In this document: positions 23,032-31,556 of the stretch, piece after piece
How positions within the stretch are numbered: the first letter of the stretch is position 1
How the letters are laid out: each line of letters starts with the position of its first letter
Assembly: GCF_030542965.1 (NCBI RefSeq)
Contig: NZ_JAUAOA010000028.1
Span: forward strand, 1-37,369
Source of the DNA: Azotosporobacter soli
GTDB taxonomy: Bacteria; Bacillota; Negativicutes; SG130
Direction: 5' to 3'
DNA: 37,369 nt
The notes under the pieces: generated by a model
Told to the model about the DNA's origin: nothing
Seen by the model: the letters and a program-made list of their open reading frames with translations, nothing else
The model's database searches: none
Translations under genes and position numbers: made by a program

Positions 23032-23304
23032 ATGAAGAGCATAAAGCAGGTGGCGCAAGCCGGAACATTGGAGTCGAGCGACATCATGATCACCTTGTCG
23101 CCGGCGGATGCGGGAAGCGGCATCGAAATCGAACTGATCAGCCCGGTGCTTAAGCAGTTTGGCGATGAAATCAAAGCCGTGATTCGGCAGACTTTGCTGG
23201 AGTGGAATCTTGAAGATGTCAAAGTCCATGCCAACGATAAAGGGGCTCTGGACTGTACGATTGAAGCGCGTATGACTACCGCGATTGAGCGGGCGATTCG
23301 GTAA
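23032..23304 (+). CDS. citD: Citrate lyase acyl carrier protein (gamma)
   Basis: This 90-residue carrier holds the phosphoribosyl-dephospho-CoA arm on which citrate lyase passes acetyl and citryl groups. The attachment site is Ser15 in AGTLESSD. GGAGG lies ten bases before the ATG at 23032, and a GTG one codon earlier is an alternative start. It is the first gene of the operon, nine bases before citE. The loading genes citX and citG and the ligase citC are not adjacent. Confidence 0.93.
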   Translation: MKSIKQVAQAGTLESSDIMITLSPADAGSGIEIELISPVLKQFGDEIKAVIRQTLLEWNLEDVKVHANDKGALDCTIEARMTTAIERAIR

Positions 23305-23313
23305 GGAGGAAAA

Positions 23314-24192
23314 ATGATGGAAAAATTAACAATGCGCCGCGCGATGATGTTCATGCCGGGAAACAATCCGGCCATGCTGCAAAACGCCGGAATTTACGGA
23401 GCGGACACGGTCATCTTTGATATGGAAGACTCCGTGGCAATCAGCGAGAAAGATTCGGCCAGACGCTTAGTGCATAATGCGATCAAGCGCTTAAAGTATC
23501 CTTGTGAAGTGGCGATCCGCATCAATCACATCCAGACCCCATATGGCCTTGATGATTTGAAAGTGGTATTGCCGGCGCGGCCTGATTTGGTTCGTTTGCC
23601 GAAAGCGGAAACTGCGAAAGACATTCAAATTGTGGATGAGATCATCAGCGAAGCAGAAGAAAAAAATGGTTTTGTACCCGGATCGATCAAAATGATGGCG
23701 GCGATTGAAACGGCGAAAGGTTTGATGAATGCTTATGAAGTCGCTACTGCCAGTCCGCGTATGGTTGCGCTGGCCATCGGCGGGGAAGATTTCATCGCCG
23801 ATCTGAAGACCAGTCGCACGTCGCACGGCAATGAGCTTTTCGTGCCGCGCGGCCAGCTGGTCTTGGCGGCTCGGGCCGCCGGTATTCAAGCGATTGACAG
23901 CGTATATACCGATATTAACAATGAGCAAGGCTTCATCGAAGAAACGATTCGCATCAAGGAAATGGGCTTTGACGGCAAATCGGTCGTAAATCCGAAGCAA
24001 ATTCGTCTGGTGCAGGAAATTTTTGCGCCGACGGAAAAGGAAATTGCCCATGCAGAGAGAGTGATTGCGGCGTACCAGGATGCGCTAGCGCGTAATTCCG
24101 GCGTCATCGCCATCGACGGAAAAATGATCGATACCCCGATTGTGACGCGGGCCGAACGGGTTTTGGCTTATGCGGCGGCGGTCAGAAAATAG
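23314..24192 (+). CDS. citE: Citrate lyase beta subunit (citryl-ACP lyase)
   Basis: The 292-residue TIM-barrel protein (EC 4.1.3.34) splits citryl-ACP into acetyl-ACP and oxaloacetate. It has the HpcH/HpaI-type start RRAMMFMPGNNP, the motif DTVIFDMEDSV and the later AIGGEDFIADL and SVVNPKQI segments. AAGGAGG precedes two successive ATGs (23314 and 23317); the second is better spaced. The sequence is full length and closely packed between citD and citF. Confidence 0.94.
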   Translation: MMEKLTMRRAMMFMPGNNPAMLQNAGIYGADTVIFDMEDSVAISEKDSARRLVHNAIKRLKYPCEVAIRINHIQTPYGLDDLKVVLPARPDLVRLPKAETAKDIQIVDEIISEAEEKNGFVPGSIKMMAAIETAKGLMNAYEVATASPRMVALAIGGEDFIADLKTSRTSHGNELFVPRGQLVLAARAAGIQAIDSVYTDINNEQGFIEETIRIKEMGFDGKSVVNPKQIRLVQEIFAPTEKEIAHAERVIAAYQDALARNSGVIAIDGKMIDTPIVTRAERVLAYAAAVRK

Positions 24193-24210
24193 CGCGAAGG
24201 AGATTGCGAC

Positions 24211-25749
24211 ATGATAAACAGTATCGGCAGAATTATTCCCGATCAAATTAAAGGGATTGAAACGATAAAACCCTATCAAGGACCATTTGCGTTGCAGCCG
24301 CAAGGCCGCTCCGTCGGACGGAAACTGGGCGTCAATATTCCAAAGTCCAATAAGTTGTTAAAATCAATCGAAGATGCGATTGATGCTGCGGGTCTCAAGG
24401 ATGGAATGACGATCTCGTTCCATCATCATTTTAGAAATGGCGATTACATTTTAAATAAAGTCGTCGAAACGATTGCGAAAAAGAAAATCAAGAACATCAC
24501 GCTGGCGCCGAGCTCCCTTAACACGGTGAATGAAAGCATCCTGCCCTATCTGGAGCAGGGCGTCATCTCGGCGATTGAAACCAGCGGCGCGCGCGGCGAG
24601 CTCGGCAAGTTTCTCACGTACGGCAAACTGGCGAAACCAACGATCATTCGCTCGCATGGTGGGCGCGCACGGGCGATTGAGAGCGGCGAACTGCATATTG
24701 ACGTGGCGTTCATCGGCGCAGCATGCTGTGATTCGTTCGGTAACATCAACGGCGTGAATGGGCCGTCGGCGTGCGGTTCGATGGGCTATGCGATGGTGGA
24801 TGCCGAATACGCGGACACTGTTATCGCGCTGACCGATAACTTGGTACCGCATCCGATTTTCCCGATCAGTATCCCGCAGACGCAAGTGGATTATATTGTC
24901 GAACTGCCGAGCATTGGCGATCCGAAAGGCATTGCGTCGGGTGCGCTGCGCATCAGCCGCAATCCGCGCGAACTGCTGATTGCCGAATTTGCGGCTGGCG
25001 TCATTGAATATTCGGGCTATCTGAAAAACGGTTATTCGTTGCAACTCGGCAGCGGCGGCGCGTCGCTTGCGGCGGCCCGCTTCATTAAAGAAAAAATGAT
25101 TGCACAAAAGATAAAAGGCAGCTTTGGAGTCGGCGGCGTAACCGCGCCGTTTATTGAAATGCTGGAAGAAGGCTTGTTTGAAGTTCTCTTCGATGTACAG
25201 GATTTTGATATTCCGTCCATTGAATCGATCAAGAATAATCCGCGGCATCTTGAAATGTCGGCCTCTTACTACGCCAACCCGCATAACGGCGGACCGATCG
25301 TCAATAATCTTGACGTGGTCATCCTTAGCGCGACCGAGGTCGATGTGGACTTTAATGTTAACGTCATCACCGATTCGAACGGAGAAATCATGGGCGCATC
25401 CGGCGGGCATTGCGACACGGCGGCCGGAGCCAACCTTTCAATCGTCGTGGCGCCACTGCTGCGCGGTCGTCTGCCAATGGTCTTGGATAAAGTCAACACG
25501 GTGGTTACGCCTGGTGAAACGGTCGACGTCATCATCACCGAGCGCGGCATCGCAGTCAATCCCCGCCGTGCAGATCTGATGGATAATTTGAAAAATACTT
25601 GGCTGCCGGTGATGAGCATCGAGGAAATGCAGAAAATGGCGTATGACTTGACGGGTAAACCGAAAGAAATCGAAGTGAGCGATGACGTTGTCGCGGTTGT
25701 CGAATACCGTGACGGCAGCATTATCGATGTGGTGCGTCGCCCGTTGTAA
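24211..25749 (+). CDS. citF: Citrate lyase alpha subunit (citrate:acetyl-ACP transferase)
   Basis: The 512-residue alpha subunit (EC 2.8.3.10) exchanges acetate on the carrier for citrate. It is full length for the family and shows typical segments such as FHHHFRNGDYILN, AFIGAACCDSFGNINGVNG and TVVTPGETVDVIITERGIAVNP. AAGGAG lies eight bases before the ATG, 18 bases after citE. A long open antisense frame across it is a shadow. Confidence 0.94.
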   Translation: MINSIGRIIPDQIKGIETIKPYQGPFALQPQGRSVGRKLGVNIPKSNKLLKSIEDAIDAAGLKDGMTISFHHHFRNGDYILNKVVETIAKKKIKNITLAPSSLNTVNESILPYLEQGVISAIETSGARGELGKFLTYGKLAKPTIIRSHGGRARAIESGELHIDVAFIGAACCDSFGNINGVNGPSACGSMGYAMVDAEYADTVIALTDNLVPHPIFPISIPQTQVDYIVELPSIGDPKGIASGALRISRNPRELLIAEFAAGVIEYSGYLKNGYSLQLGSGGASLAAARFIKEKMIAQKIKGSFGVGGVTAPFIEMLEEGLFEVLFDVQDFDIPSIESIKNNPRHLEMSASYYANPHNGGPIVNNLDVVILSATEVDVDFNVNVITDSNGEIMGASGGHCDTAAGANLSIVVAPLLRGRLPMVLDKVNTVVTPGETVDVIITERGIAVNPRRADLMDNLKNTWLPVMSIEEMQKMAYDLTGKPKEIEVSDDVVAVVEYRDGSIIDVVRRPL

Positions 25750-25785
25750 GAGCGTTGTCTAATGAGCGGCGGGGAGGTGAAAGAA

Positions 25786-26058
25786 ATGGGACTTTTTGAT
25801 TTTCTGTTTGGCAAACCCAAAGCAAAGCAAAGCAAAAAGAAAAAGCGTCCGCCTGTAGAACAGTCGGTTGAGAACCGGAGCGTACCTGAGGGATCTGATG
25901 CGATCAGCCCGGAAGTGATGGCGATCCTTTCGGCGGCCGCAGCGGCTTACGTTATCCTGGAAGAAGATTCGAAAGATATCGTTTTTCGGATTAAAAGAGT
26001 TAATACCGCGTGGGAAATGGCCGGGCGGCAACAACAGATGAATGCGCGTTCTAAATAA
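25786..26058 (+). CDS. Soluble decarboxylase gamma-tail protein (MmdE-like)
   Basis: The ATG at 25786 (MGLFDFLFGK) follows GGGGAGGTG. The 90-residue product has a Lys-rich linker (about 12-25), then a segment with EVMAILSAAAAAYVI and FRIKRVNTAWEMAGRQQQMNAR. That second half matches the cytoplasmic C-terminal part of sodium-pump decarboxylase gamma subunits (OadG, MmdD) and the separate Veillonella MmdE subunit. There is no membrane helix; the membrane part of gamma appears as a separate 49-residue gene at 27685. It lies directly between citF and the biotin carrier gene, so it is very likely part of an oxaloacetate-decarboxylating complex. Confidence 0.72.
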   Translation: MGLFDFLFGKPKAKQSKKKKRPPVEQSVENRSVPEGSDAISPEVMAILSAAAAAYVILEEDSKDIVFRIKRVNTAWEMAGRQQQMNARSK

Positions 26059-26077
26059 AAAAACGGAGGATGAAATC

Positions 26078-26476
26078 ATGAGTTCGTTTGAGTTGAATAT
26101 TACATTGAATGGCGTCACCTACAACGTGGAAGTTGAAAAAGTGAACAAGAACAGTGCGGCGCAACCGAAAGCGGCTGTTGTCGCAGCACCGGCAGCACAA
26201 CCGATTGCCGCACCAGTGGCAGCAGCAAAACCTGCTAGTGCACCAGCTGCGGTTGCGGCTGGCGACACTTCGTTAAATGCTCCATTACCGGGCAAAGTGA
26301 TTCGGATCGTCGCAAAGGCCGGCAGTGCAGTGAAAAAAGGCGATGTCGTGATGATTCTTGAAGCGATGAAAATGCAAAATGAAATCGCTTCGCCGGTGGA
26401 TGGAACGGTCAAATCGATTCAAGTAAGTGACGGGCAAAATGTAAAACCTGGCGAGCAGCTTGCCATCATCGGTTAA
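26078..26476 (+). CDS. Biotin carboxyl carrier subunit of the Na+-pumping decarboxylase
   Basis: The ATG at 26078 (MSSFELNITL) follows GGAGG and gives 132 residues. The N-terminal part resembles decarboxylase and pyruvate-carboxylase carriers (LNGVTYNVEVEKV). A flexible Ala/Pro linker (about 30-65) precedes a biotinyl domain with the motif EAMKMQN, in which Lys98 carries biotin. It accepts the carboxyl group removed by a carboxyltransferase and passes it to the beta subunit. The carboxyltransferase is normally encoded next door or fused to the carrier, but it is absent here. Confidence 0.92.
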   Translation: MSSFELNITLNGVTYNVEVEKVNKNSAAQPKAAVVAAPAAQPIAAPVAAAKPASAPAAVAAGDTSLNAPLPGKVIRIVAKAGSAVKKGDVVMILEAMKMQNEIASPVDGTVKSIQVSDGQNVKPGEQLAIIG

Positions 26477-26513
26477 GCAGAGCGAGAGAGCGTTATAACT
26501 AGGAGGATATACT

Positions 26514-27671
26514 GTGGAGGCATTGATTCTACAATACCCATGGCTTGACGAATTGCTCATGGGATTTTTGGGACTGACATGGAAACATGTAGTCATGTGG
26601 TTGATTGGCAGTTTGCTGATCTATTTGGCGGTCAAAAAAGACTATGAACCGGCTCTGCTCTTGCCGATCGGTTTTGGTGCGGTACTGGCCAATATTCCTC
26701 ATTCTTCGGCTATTTCAAAAGTGGTCGGCGAAGAAGGCTTTCTCTGGGTTTTATACCAGGGCGGCATCGCCAATGAATTATTTCCGGTATTGATTTTTGT
26801 CGCAATCGGCGCGATGTGCGATTTTACGCCGTTGATCCGGCGTCCTTCCGTCATGCTCTTTGCAGCCGCGGCGCAGGTGGGGATCTTTTCCTGCGCAGTG
26901 ATAGCGACGTTCATGGGCTTTTCGTTTGAACATGCCGCATCGATCGGCATCATCGGCGCGGCCGATGGTCCGACGACGATTTATGTGGCTAGCCGTTTTG
27001 CACAGGAATTATTAGGCCCGCTCTCGGTAGCTGCTTATTCTTACATGTCGTTGGTGCCGGTCATTCAGCCGCCGGTCATTCGCATGCTGACAACCGAAGC
27101 GGAGCGTAAGATCAAGATGGGCTATGAAGATGAAGAACCGGTATCGCAAACGGCGAAATTTCTTTTTCCTATCGTAATTGTTTTGATTGCGGGCATTGTG
27201 GCGCCAATTTCGGTCGCGCTGATCGGTTCGTTGATGTTCGGCAACATTTTGAAGGAATCCGGCGTTGTTGACAATCTTTCAAACGCAGCGCAGAACGAAC
27301 TGGCCAATCTGGTCACGTTGCTGCTTGGCATCACGATCGGCGGAACCATGTCGGCGGAACGTTTCTTAACGCTCGAGGTTGCTATGATCATGGCCTTAGG
27401 CGCAGTGGCTTTCGTCTTTGATACGGCAGGCGGCGTGCTGTTTGCCAAATTAATGAATCTGTTTTCTTCCAACAAGATGAATCCGATGATTGGTGCATGC
27501 GGCATCTCCGCGTTTCCGATGTCGGGGCGCGTTATTGCCAAGATGGCGCTCAAAGAAGATCCGACAAACTTTATCATTCAACATGCCATCGGCGTCAATG
27601 TGGCCGGACAGGTAGCATCCGTTGTCGCTGGCGGCCTGGTGCTGGCTCTGATTCCGGCATTAGCAAAGTAG
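26514..27671 (+). CDS. oadB: Na+-translocating decarboxylase beta subunit
   Basis: This 385-residue membrane protein decarboxylates carboxybiotin and drives Na+ export. It starts with GTG at 26514, seven bases after AGGAGG. About nine to eleven membrane segments are visible. The conserved region GAADGPTTIYVAS holds Asp151, the expected Na+-binding and coupling residue, and the family's NMIR-like and ISAFPMSGRV areas are present. OadB, MmdB and GcdB cannot be separated by sequence alone, but the citDEF context points to oxaloacetate. Confidence 0.9.
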   Translation: MEALILQYPWLDELLMGFLGLTWKHVVMWLIGSLLIYLAVKKDYEPALLLPIGFGAVLANIPHSSAISKVVGEEGFLWVLYQGGIANELFPVLIFVAIGAMCDFTPLIRRPSVMLFAAAAQVGIFSCAVIATFMGFSFEHAASIGIIGAADGPTTIYVASRFAQELLGPLSVAAYSYMSLVPVIQPPVIRMLTTEAERKIKMGYEDEEPVSQTAKFLFPIVIVLIAGIVAPISVALIGSLMFGNILKESGVVDNLSNAAQNELANLVTLLLGITIGGTMSAERFLTLEVAMIMALGAVAFVFDTAGGVLFAKLMNLFSSNKMNPMIGACGISAFPMSGRVIAKMALKEDPTNFIIQHAIGVNVAGQVASVVAGGLVLALIPALAK

Positions 27672-27684
27672 AGGAGCGAAGAAA

Positions 27685-27834
27685 ATGGGAACTGCAACAG
27701 TACAAGCGCTGACCATGATGGGAATTGCGCTGCCGACGATGTTTGTCGTCATTCTGGTTTTTATCGGCGTGACAAAATTGATACATAAAGCTTTTCCGGT
27801 AGTTGAAGAAGAGGATGAATATGAGGTAGACTAG
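27685..27834 (+). CDS. 49-residue OadG-like membrane subunit
   Basis: A short gene just after oadB (ATG at 27685 after GAGGAGCG) encodes 49 residues: a single membrane helix (about 10-34, ALPTMFVVILVFIGVTKLI) and an acidic tail (EEEDEYEVD). This is the shape of the membrane part of sodium-pump decarboxylase gamma subunits and of the small OadG-related subunits. Together with the soluble tail protein at 25786 it would make up a gamma subunit split into two genes. It is easily missed because of its size. Confidence 0.8.
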   Translation: MGTATVQALTMMGIALPTMFVVILVFIGVTKLIHKAFPVVEEEDEYEVD

Positions 27835-27846
27835 AGAGGTAGTCTG

Positions 27847-27891
27847 ATGCACTGGTTTATACAGAGACTGCGGAAAGGCGGTAAGGCATGA
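27847..27891 (+). CDS. Possible 14-codon peptide coupled to the next gene
   Basis: ATG at 27847, six bases after GAGGT, opens a 14-residue basic frame (MHWFIQRLRKGGKA) whose TGA overlaps the ATG of the next gene as ATGA. It may only serve to couple translation. Evidence for a real product is weak. Confidence 0.3.
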   Translation: MHWFIQRLRKGGKA

Positions 27892-28424
27892 ACGAATGCA
27901 AGGTGGAATCGCAAACGGCGCTGAAAAATCGTTTGGTTGTCGGCGGATCGGTGTGCGTCATGTTATTGCTATTGGCGGCCACAATTGCCAAGTGGCTTTT
28001 ATGGGGCATTTTCATTCCGCTCGAATGGTTGGCGGAGTTGCTGGTCATCGGTTTTCTCTTTGAACGCTCCTACAGCCGTTATTGCTGTACGTTGACGGAT
28101 GCAGGCTTTCGTTTTGAAAAGAAATCGTTTCGCCGTACGAAGCTGGATGTGCCATTAAGCGATGTGTTTGCTTTATATCCGTATCGACCGGCGCTGGTCG
28201 GTTTAGTAAAGTTCCGGCGCAGTTATCGGATGCATTCTGCGCTCGATAACCGGGAAGTTTGGACGCTGGCGTATCGCTATGAAACGTCGGGCGGCAATGA
28301 GAATCGGCGGATTTACTTTAAGCCGAGTTCGGAAATGCTGACAGCGCTAAAACAGTGCTTGCCGGAAAAAATCATGGCGGGACAAGAAGGCGCTGCTGTA
28401 GCGGAACAAAAGACGATACAGTGA
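27888..28424 (+). CDS. Membrane protein of unknown function
   Basis: The 178-residue protein has two close membrane helices (about 17-37 and 40-57) and a cytoplasmic part resembling a PH-like or DUF-type beta domain (LTDAGFRFEKKSFRRTKLDVPLSDVFALYPY...). It ends in a hydrophilic tail. Its ATG overlaps the stop of the 14-codon frame, and AAAGGCGG lies upstream. It follows the decarboxylase genes by about 50 bases and may be read from the same transcript. No function is recognised. Confidence 0.7.
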   Translation: MNECKVESQTALKNRLVVGGSVCVMLLLLAATIAKWLLWGIFIPLEWLAELLVIGFLFERSYSRYCCTLTDAGFRFEKKSFRRTKLDVPLSDVFALYPYRPALVGLVKFRRSYRMHSALDNREVWTLAYRYETSGGNENRRIYFKPSSEMLTALKQCLPEKIMAGQEGAAVAEQKTIQ

Positions 28425-28437
28425 ATATGAAACGGTA

Positions 28438-28489
28438 GGGAAAGAGAACAGGTTGTCGCGCAAGGCGCGGCAGCCTGTTTGTCTTTCCC
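28438..28489. repeat. Long imperfect inverted repeat between genes
   Basis: GGGAAAGA-x-AACAGG (28438-28452) pairs with CCTGTT-xx-TCTTTCCC (28474-28489), with a CGCG-rich inner stem. There is no T tract, so a classical intrinsic terminator is doubtful. The right arm overlaps the -35 box of the next promoter. Confidence 0.6.
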
Positions 28490-28507
28490 GGCGCTACTTG
28501 GTATAAT
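28479..28507 (+). promoter_or_regulatory. Promoter of the SDR-protease operon
   Basis: TTGTCT (28479-28484) and a perfect TATAAT (28502-28507) are 17 bases apart. TGG before the -10 box also gives an extended -10. Confidence 0.7.
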
Positions 28508-28539
28508 GTTGGCAAGCATAACATGAGGAGGAAGCTCCT

Positions 28540-29307
28540 GTGAAACTTGATTTTACGGATAAAGTGGCGCTGATTTCTGGCGGGACGTCGGGAATCGGCT
28601 TGGCGACGGCCGAAGTGCTGCTTGCTGGCGGCGCTAAAGTCGTGCTGCTCGGCCGCGAGCGAAAAAAAGGCGAGGCTGCGCTTGCGTTGCTCAATGCGCG
28701 TGGCTGGCCTGCGGTTGTTTATGTTCAAACGGACGTGACGTTGCTTGCCGATTGCGCCAATGCAGTAGCGGAAACAGCCGCTGCGTACGGACGAATTGAT
28801 ATATTGATCAACTCAGCCGGTTTGTATTTGGAGAAACTCTTTCAAGATACGAGCGAAGAGGAGTATGACCAGGTTATGGACGGCAACGTCAAAGGGACGT
28901 ACTTGCTTACGCAGCAGGCGCTGCCGTTGCTGCGCACGCAAGGCGGCAGTATCGTGAATGTTTCTTCTGATGCCGGTGCGCGAGGCAATTTGCTGTGCAG
29001 CGCATACTGTGCGGCGAAGGGGGCGGTCAATGCATTCAGTAAAGCGTTGGCGCTCGAACTCAGTCCTTATAAAATCAGGGTCAATTGCGTAGCGCCCGGC
29101 GATGTCGATACGCCGCTGGTCGAGGCGCAATTGGCAGAGTGTGACGATCAAACAGCGGCGCGGCGCGATATGGCTGCCGTATATCCGCTTGGCCGAATCG
29201 GTCGTGCGGAAGAGGTTGCCAAGGTCATAGCATTTTTGGCTTCTGAAGAGGCTTCCTGGGTAAGCGGCTCGATCTGGCCGGTGGATGGCGGGCTTTCGGC
29301 CTGCTAA
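28540..29307 (+). CDS. SDR-family oxidoreductase
   Basis: This 255-residue classical short-chain dehydrogenase starts with GTG at 28540, eight bases after GAGGAGG. The cofactor motif GGTSGIG (14-20), NSAG, the catalytic Ser142/143 and YCAAK (Tyr156, Lys160) are all present. The sequence GRERKKGE after the second strand suggests NADP(H). It is only distantly similar to the SDR at 2475. The substrate is unknown; the co-directional metalloprotease gene gives no clue. Confidence 0.9.
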   Translation: MKLDFTDKVALISGGTSGIGLATAEVLLAGGAKVVLLGRERKKGEAALALLNARGWPAVVYVQTDVTLLADCANAVAETAAAYGRIDILINSAGLYLEKLFQDTSEEEYDQVMDGNVKGTYLLTQQALPLLRTQGGSIVNVSSDAGARGNLLCSAYCAAKGAVNAFSKALALELSPYKIRVNCVAPGDVDTPLVEAQLAECDDQTAARRDMAAVYPLGRIGRAEEVAKVIAFLASEEASWVSGSIWPVDGGLSAC

Positions 29308-29323
29308 ATAAGGAGGAATGATC

Positions 29324-30391
29324 ATGCTGAAACAAATCGTAAGTGCTGTTTTGGTTTTATGCCTGACTTTTTTGCCGCTGACCGGCTTGTTGCCGAAAGC
29401 GGAAGCGGCTAGTTTCGGCCAGCAGCTCCTCTATGCAGGGGTGGCATACAAATTGATCGATTATCAATTGAATAATATTAATGAAAACGGGCAGAAGGAC
29501 ATGCTGCGCAGCAGCCAGAAGCAAACGGGCGTATATGAAAATGAAGCCGCAACGGAGCGCGTAAAAGGAATTGTTGGACGATTGAAAACATCCGGCGGCG
29601 TGAGAGCGGATTACGCAGTCTACGTCAATCCTGAACAGGATATGAATGCTTTTTGCACGCTTGGCCATGTAATCAGTATCAACCGTGGTTCATTGGAGAA
29701 GACAAATGATGCAGAGCTGGCTGCCATGATTGCGCATGAAATGGGCCATGGCGAAGGCAAACATCCGGTCAAGGGAACGATGAAAATGATTAGCGTGGCA
29801 TTGGCGGTCGATCTTTATTTAACATCGAATGAGAACAATATGAGTTACATTTTAGGCGCTGTTGCCGATAATTATATTAATAATGAAGTGATTACGATGG
29901 AGCAGGAATGGGAAGCGGATAATCTCGGATTTGACTATGCTACACGTAGTGGCTACAATCCGGGCGGTTCGGCTGCGCTGATGCTGAAAATGCGTTCCTT
30001 GTATGGTGAATTACACAAAGAGGGATTAGTGAGAGTAATCAATCCTAACAATCATCCTAAAATGTCAGATCGGGTACGCAACTTTGCGCAGCGTTTGACG
30101 GCATATAGCAATGGGCATGTTCTGGTCAATGCGGAAAAAACACTGGTTGTTAACGGAAAAGAATGGGTGACGCCGACCAAGAGCGGGGAATATCTCGCAG
30201 GAGAACGGGCGTTTTTAATTGCGGGAAATCTTGCGAGTGCTTTTCATAACGGAGTTGCTGATGCTGCGTATCTGGGCGAAGACGGCTCCATTTATCTCGG
30301 GCGGCAAGCGGTTATGACCCCGCTCGATGGAGACGGCGATGCGGAAGAACTTGTCAGCCGTCTGAATCTGATTCTTGGTAAAAACATCTGA
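29324..30391 (+). CDS. Exported M48-family zinc metalloprotease
   Basis: The ATG at 29324 lies seven bases after AGGAGG; the ATG at 29318 is too close to it. The 355-residue protein has a signal peptide (cleavage after AEA, about residue 27), zinc site HEMGH at 138-142 and the third ligand Glu195 in EWEAD. The architecture matches periplasmic M48 proteases of the BepA/LoiP type, which act on outer-membrane or envelope proteins, consistent with a cell that has an outer membrane. The C-terminal quarter has no recognised domain (no TPR). Confidence 0.9.
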   Translation: MLKQIVSAVLVLCLTFLPLTGLLPKAEAASFGQQLLYAGVAYKLIDYQLNNINENGQKDMLRSSQKQTGVYENEAATERVKGIVGRLKTSGGVRADYAVYVNPEQDMNAFCTLGHVISINRGSLEKTNDAELAAMIAHEMGHGEGKHPVKGTMKMISVALAVDLYLTSNENNMSYILGAVADNYINNEVITMEQEWEADNLGFDYATRSGYNPGGSAALMLKMRSLYGELHKEGLVRVINPNNHPKMSDRVRNFAQRLTAYSNGHVLVNAEKTLVVNGKEWVTPTKSGEYLAGERAFLIAGNLASAFHNGVADAAYLGEDGSIYLGRQAVMTPLDGDGDAEELVSRLNLILGKNI

Positions 30392-30437
30392 TACGTTTGT
30401 AGCTTGCGTAGTTAAATAAAGGATATGAGGCAGAAAT

Positions 30438-31436
30438 ATGTTGCAATGTGCGAATTTATCCAATTACAGTTCGGATCAGGCGGTCATTGCCAATAATCCG
30501 CAGATACTGCAGCGTTTTTTAAAGGAACATTGCTTGAATGGACTGGAAATGATGTTTTGCGATCCCTGGGATGCTCAAGTGCACAAGAAAGAGTGGGTGC
30601 AGGGTGTGCATCTTCGTTTCTGGCCGAACTGGCTTGATTTCTGGCGCGGCGACAAGAAAGGCTTGGCGCGTCAGTTTTCGTCGCAACGTGAAATCAACGA
30701 GTATTACGGCGGAGCGAATCGGTCGGAATGGCTAGAACATTTTCGCCGTGATATTCGAACGGCAAGAGAAGCGGAAGCGAAATATCTGGTCTTTCATGTC
30801 AGCAATGTCTTGCCGGGCGAATTGTTTCACTGGCAGTTCAGCCATTCGAATGAGGAAGTTATCGAAGCGGCCATTGATGTAGTGAACGAATTGACAGCCG
30901 ATATTCCGCCGGAAATGGAATTGTTATTCGAGAATTTGTGGTGGCCGGGCCTGACGCTGCGTAATGCCCGGCTAACGGCCCGTCTTCTAGAGGGAGTCAG
31001 GCATGAGAAGACCGGCATCATGTTGGATACAGGACATCTGATGAATACGAATCCGGGTTTGAGTCGCCAGGAAGATGGCGTCGAGTTTATCCTTGATACG
31101 CTCAAGAAACTGGGGGAATATCGCCGAAAGATAAAGGGAATTCATTTACATTGCTCATTGTCGGGGCAATATGTCGAGCAGTCCTGTGAAGCGGCTCTTA
31201 TGGAAGCGGAGCAAAGTTACGATTTGGAAATGATGATGCGCCATGTCCTGCAGATTGATGAACATCTTCCCTTTGAAACGGAGCAGGCAAAAAAAATCGT
31301 CGATTATGTTGAACCGGATTATTTGGTGCATGAATTTATGTTTGGCTCGTTGTCAGAATGGGGACGGAAAATTTCGCTGCAGCAACAAGCCTTGGAAAAA
31401 GGCAATCGAAGCATAAAATCCTCTGCCAACGGATGA
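30438..31436 (+). CDS. Xylose-isomerase-like TIM-barrel protein
   Basis: The 332-residue protein fits the sugar phosphate isomerase/AP-endonuclease-2 TIM barrel. Probable metal ligands occur in LLFENLWWPG (Glu), IMLDTGHLMN (Asp, His), GIHLHCS (His) and PFETEQ (Glu). GAGG lies before the ATG. It is 46 bases after the protease gene and probably in the same unit. A sugar isomerase, epimerase or endonuclease role cannot be chosen from sequence. The terminator stem overlaps its last codons. Confidence 0.78.
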   Translation: MLQCANLSNYSSDQAVIANNPQILQRFLKEHCLNGLEMMFCDPWDAQVHKKEWVQGVHLRFWPNWLDFWRGDKKGLARQFSSQREINEYYGGANRSEWLEHFRRDIRTAREAEAKYLVFHVSNVLPGELFHWQFSHSNEEVIEAAIDVVNELTADIPPEMELLFENLWWPGLTLRNARLTARLLEGVRHEKTGIMLDTGHLMNTNPGLSRQEDGVEFILDTLKKLGEYRRKIKGIHLHCSLSGQYVEQSCEAALMEAEQSYDLEMMMRHVLQIDEHLPFETEQAKKIVDYVEPDYLVHEFMFGSLSEWGRKISLQQQALEKGNRSIKSSANG

Positions 31437-31458
31437 AACCGGCGGAGGATTTTTTTGT
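31415..31458 (+). terminator. Terminator overlapping the TIM-barrel gene end
   Basis: AAATCCTC (31416-31423) pairs with GAGGATTT (31444-31451), with an inner GCC/GGC, followed by seven Ts. The stop codon lies in the loop. Confidence 0.85.
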
Positions 31459-31556
31459 AGTGAGCGAAGGAGTTTATAGAATTATTCATCGCATCTTCAT
31501 AATGTTTTGCTATAGTAAAAAAGAAGGAAGATGCATGCTGCAGTAATGGAGGTCTG

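Noticed and set aside
24451-25410. Long open frame on the strand opposite citF
   Set aside because: It lies wholly inside a clear full-length citF, has no ribosome binding site, and its product is a low-quality Arg-rich sequence typical of an antisense shadow.
31459-31556. Copper-responsive operator before copA
   Set aside because: A possible TATAGT -10 box lies at 31511, but no CsoR- or CopY-type palindrome could be recognised.
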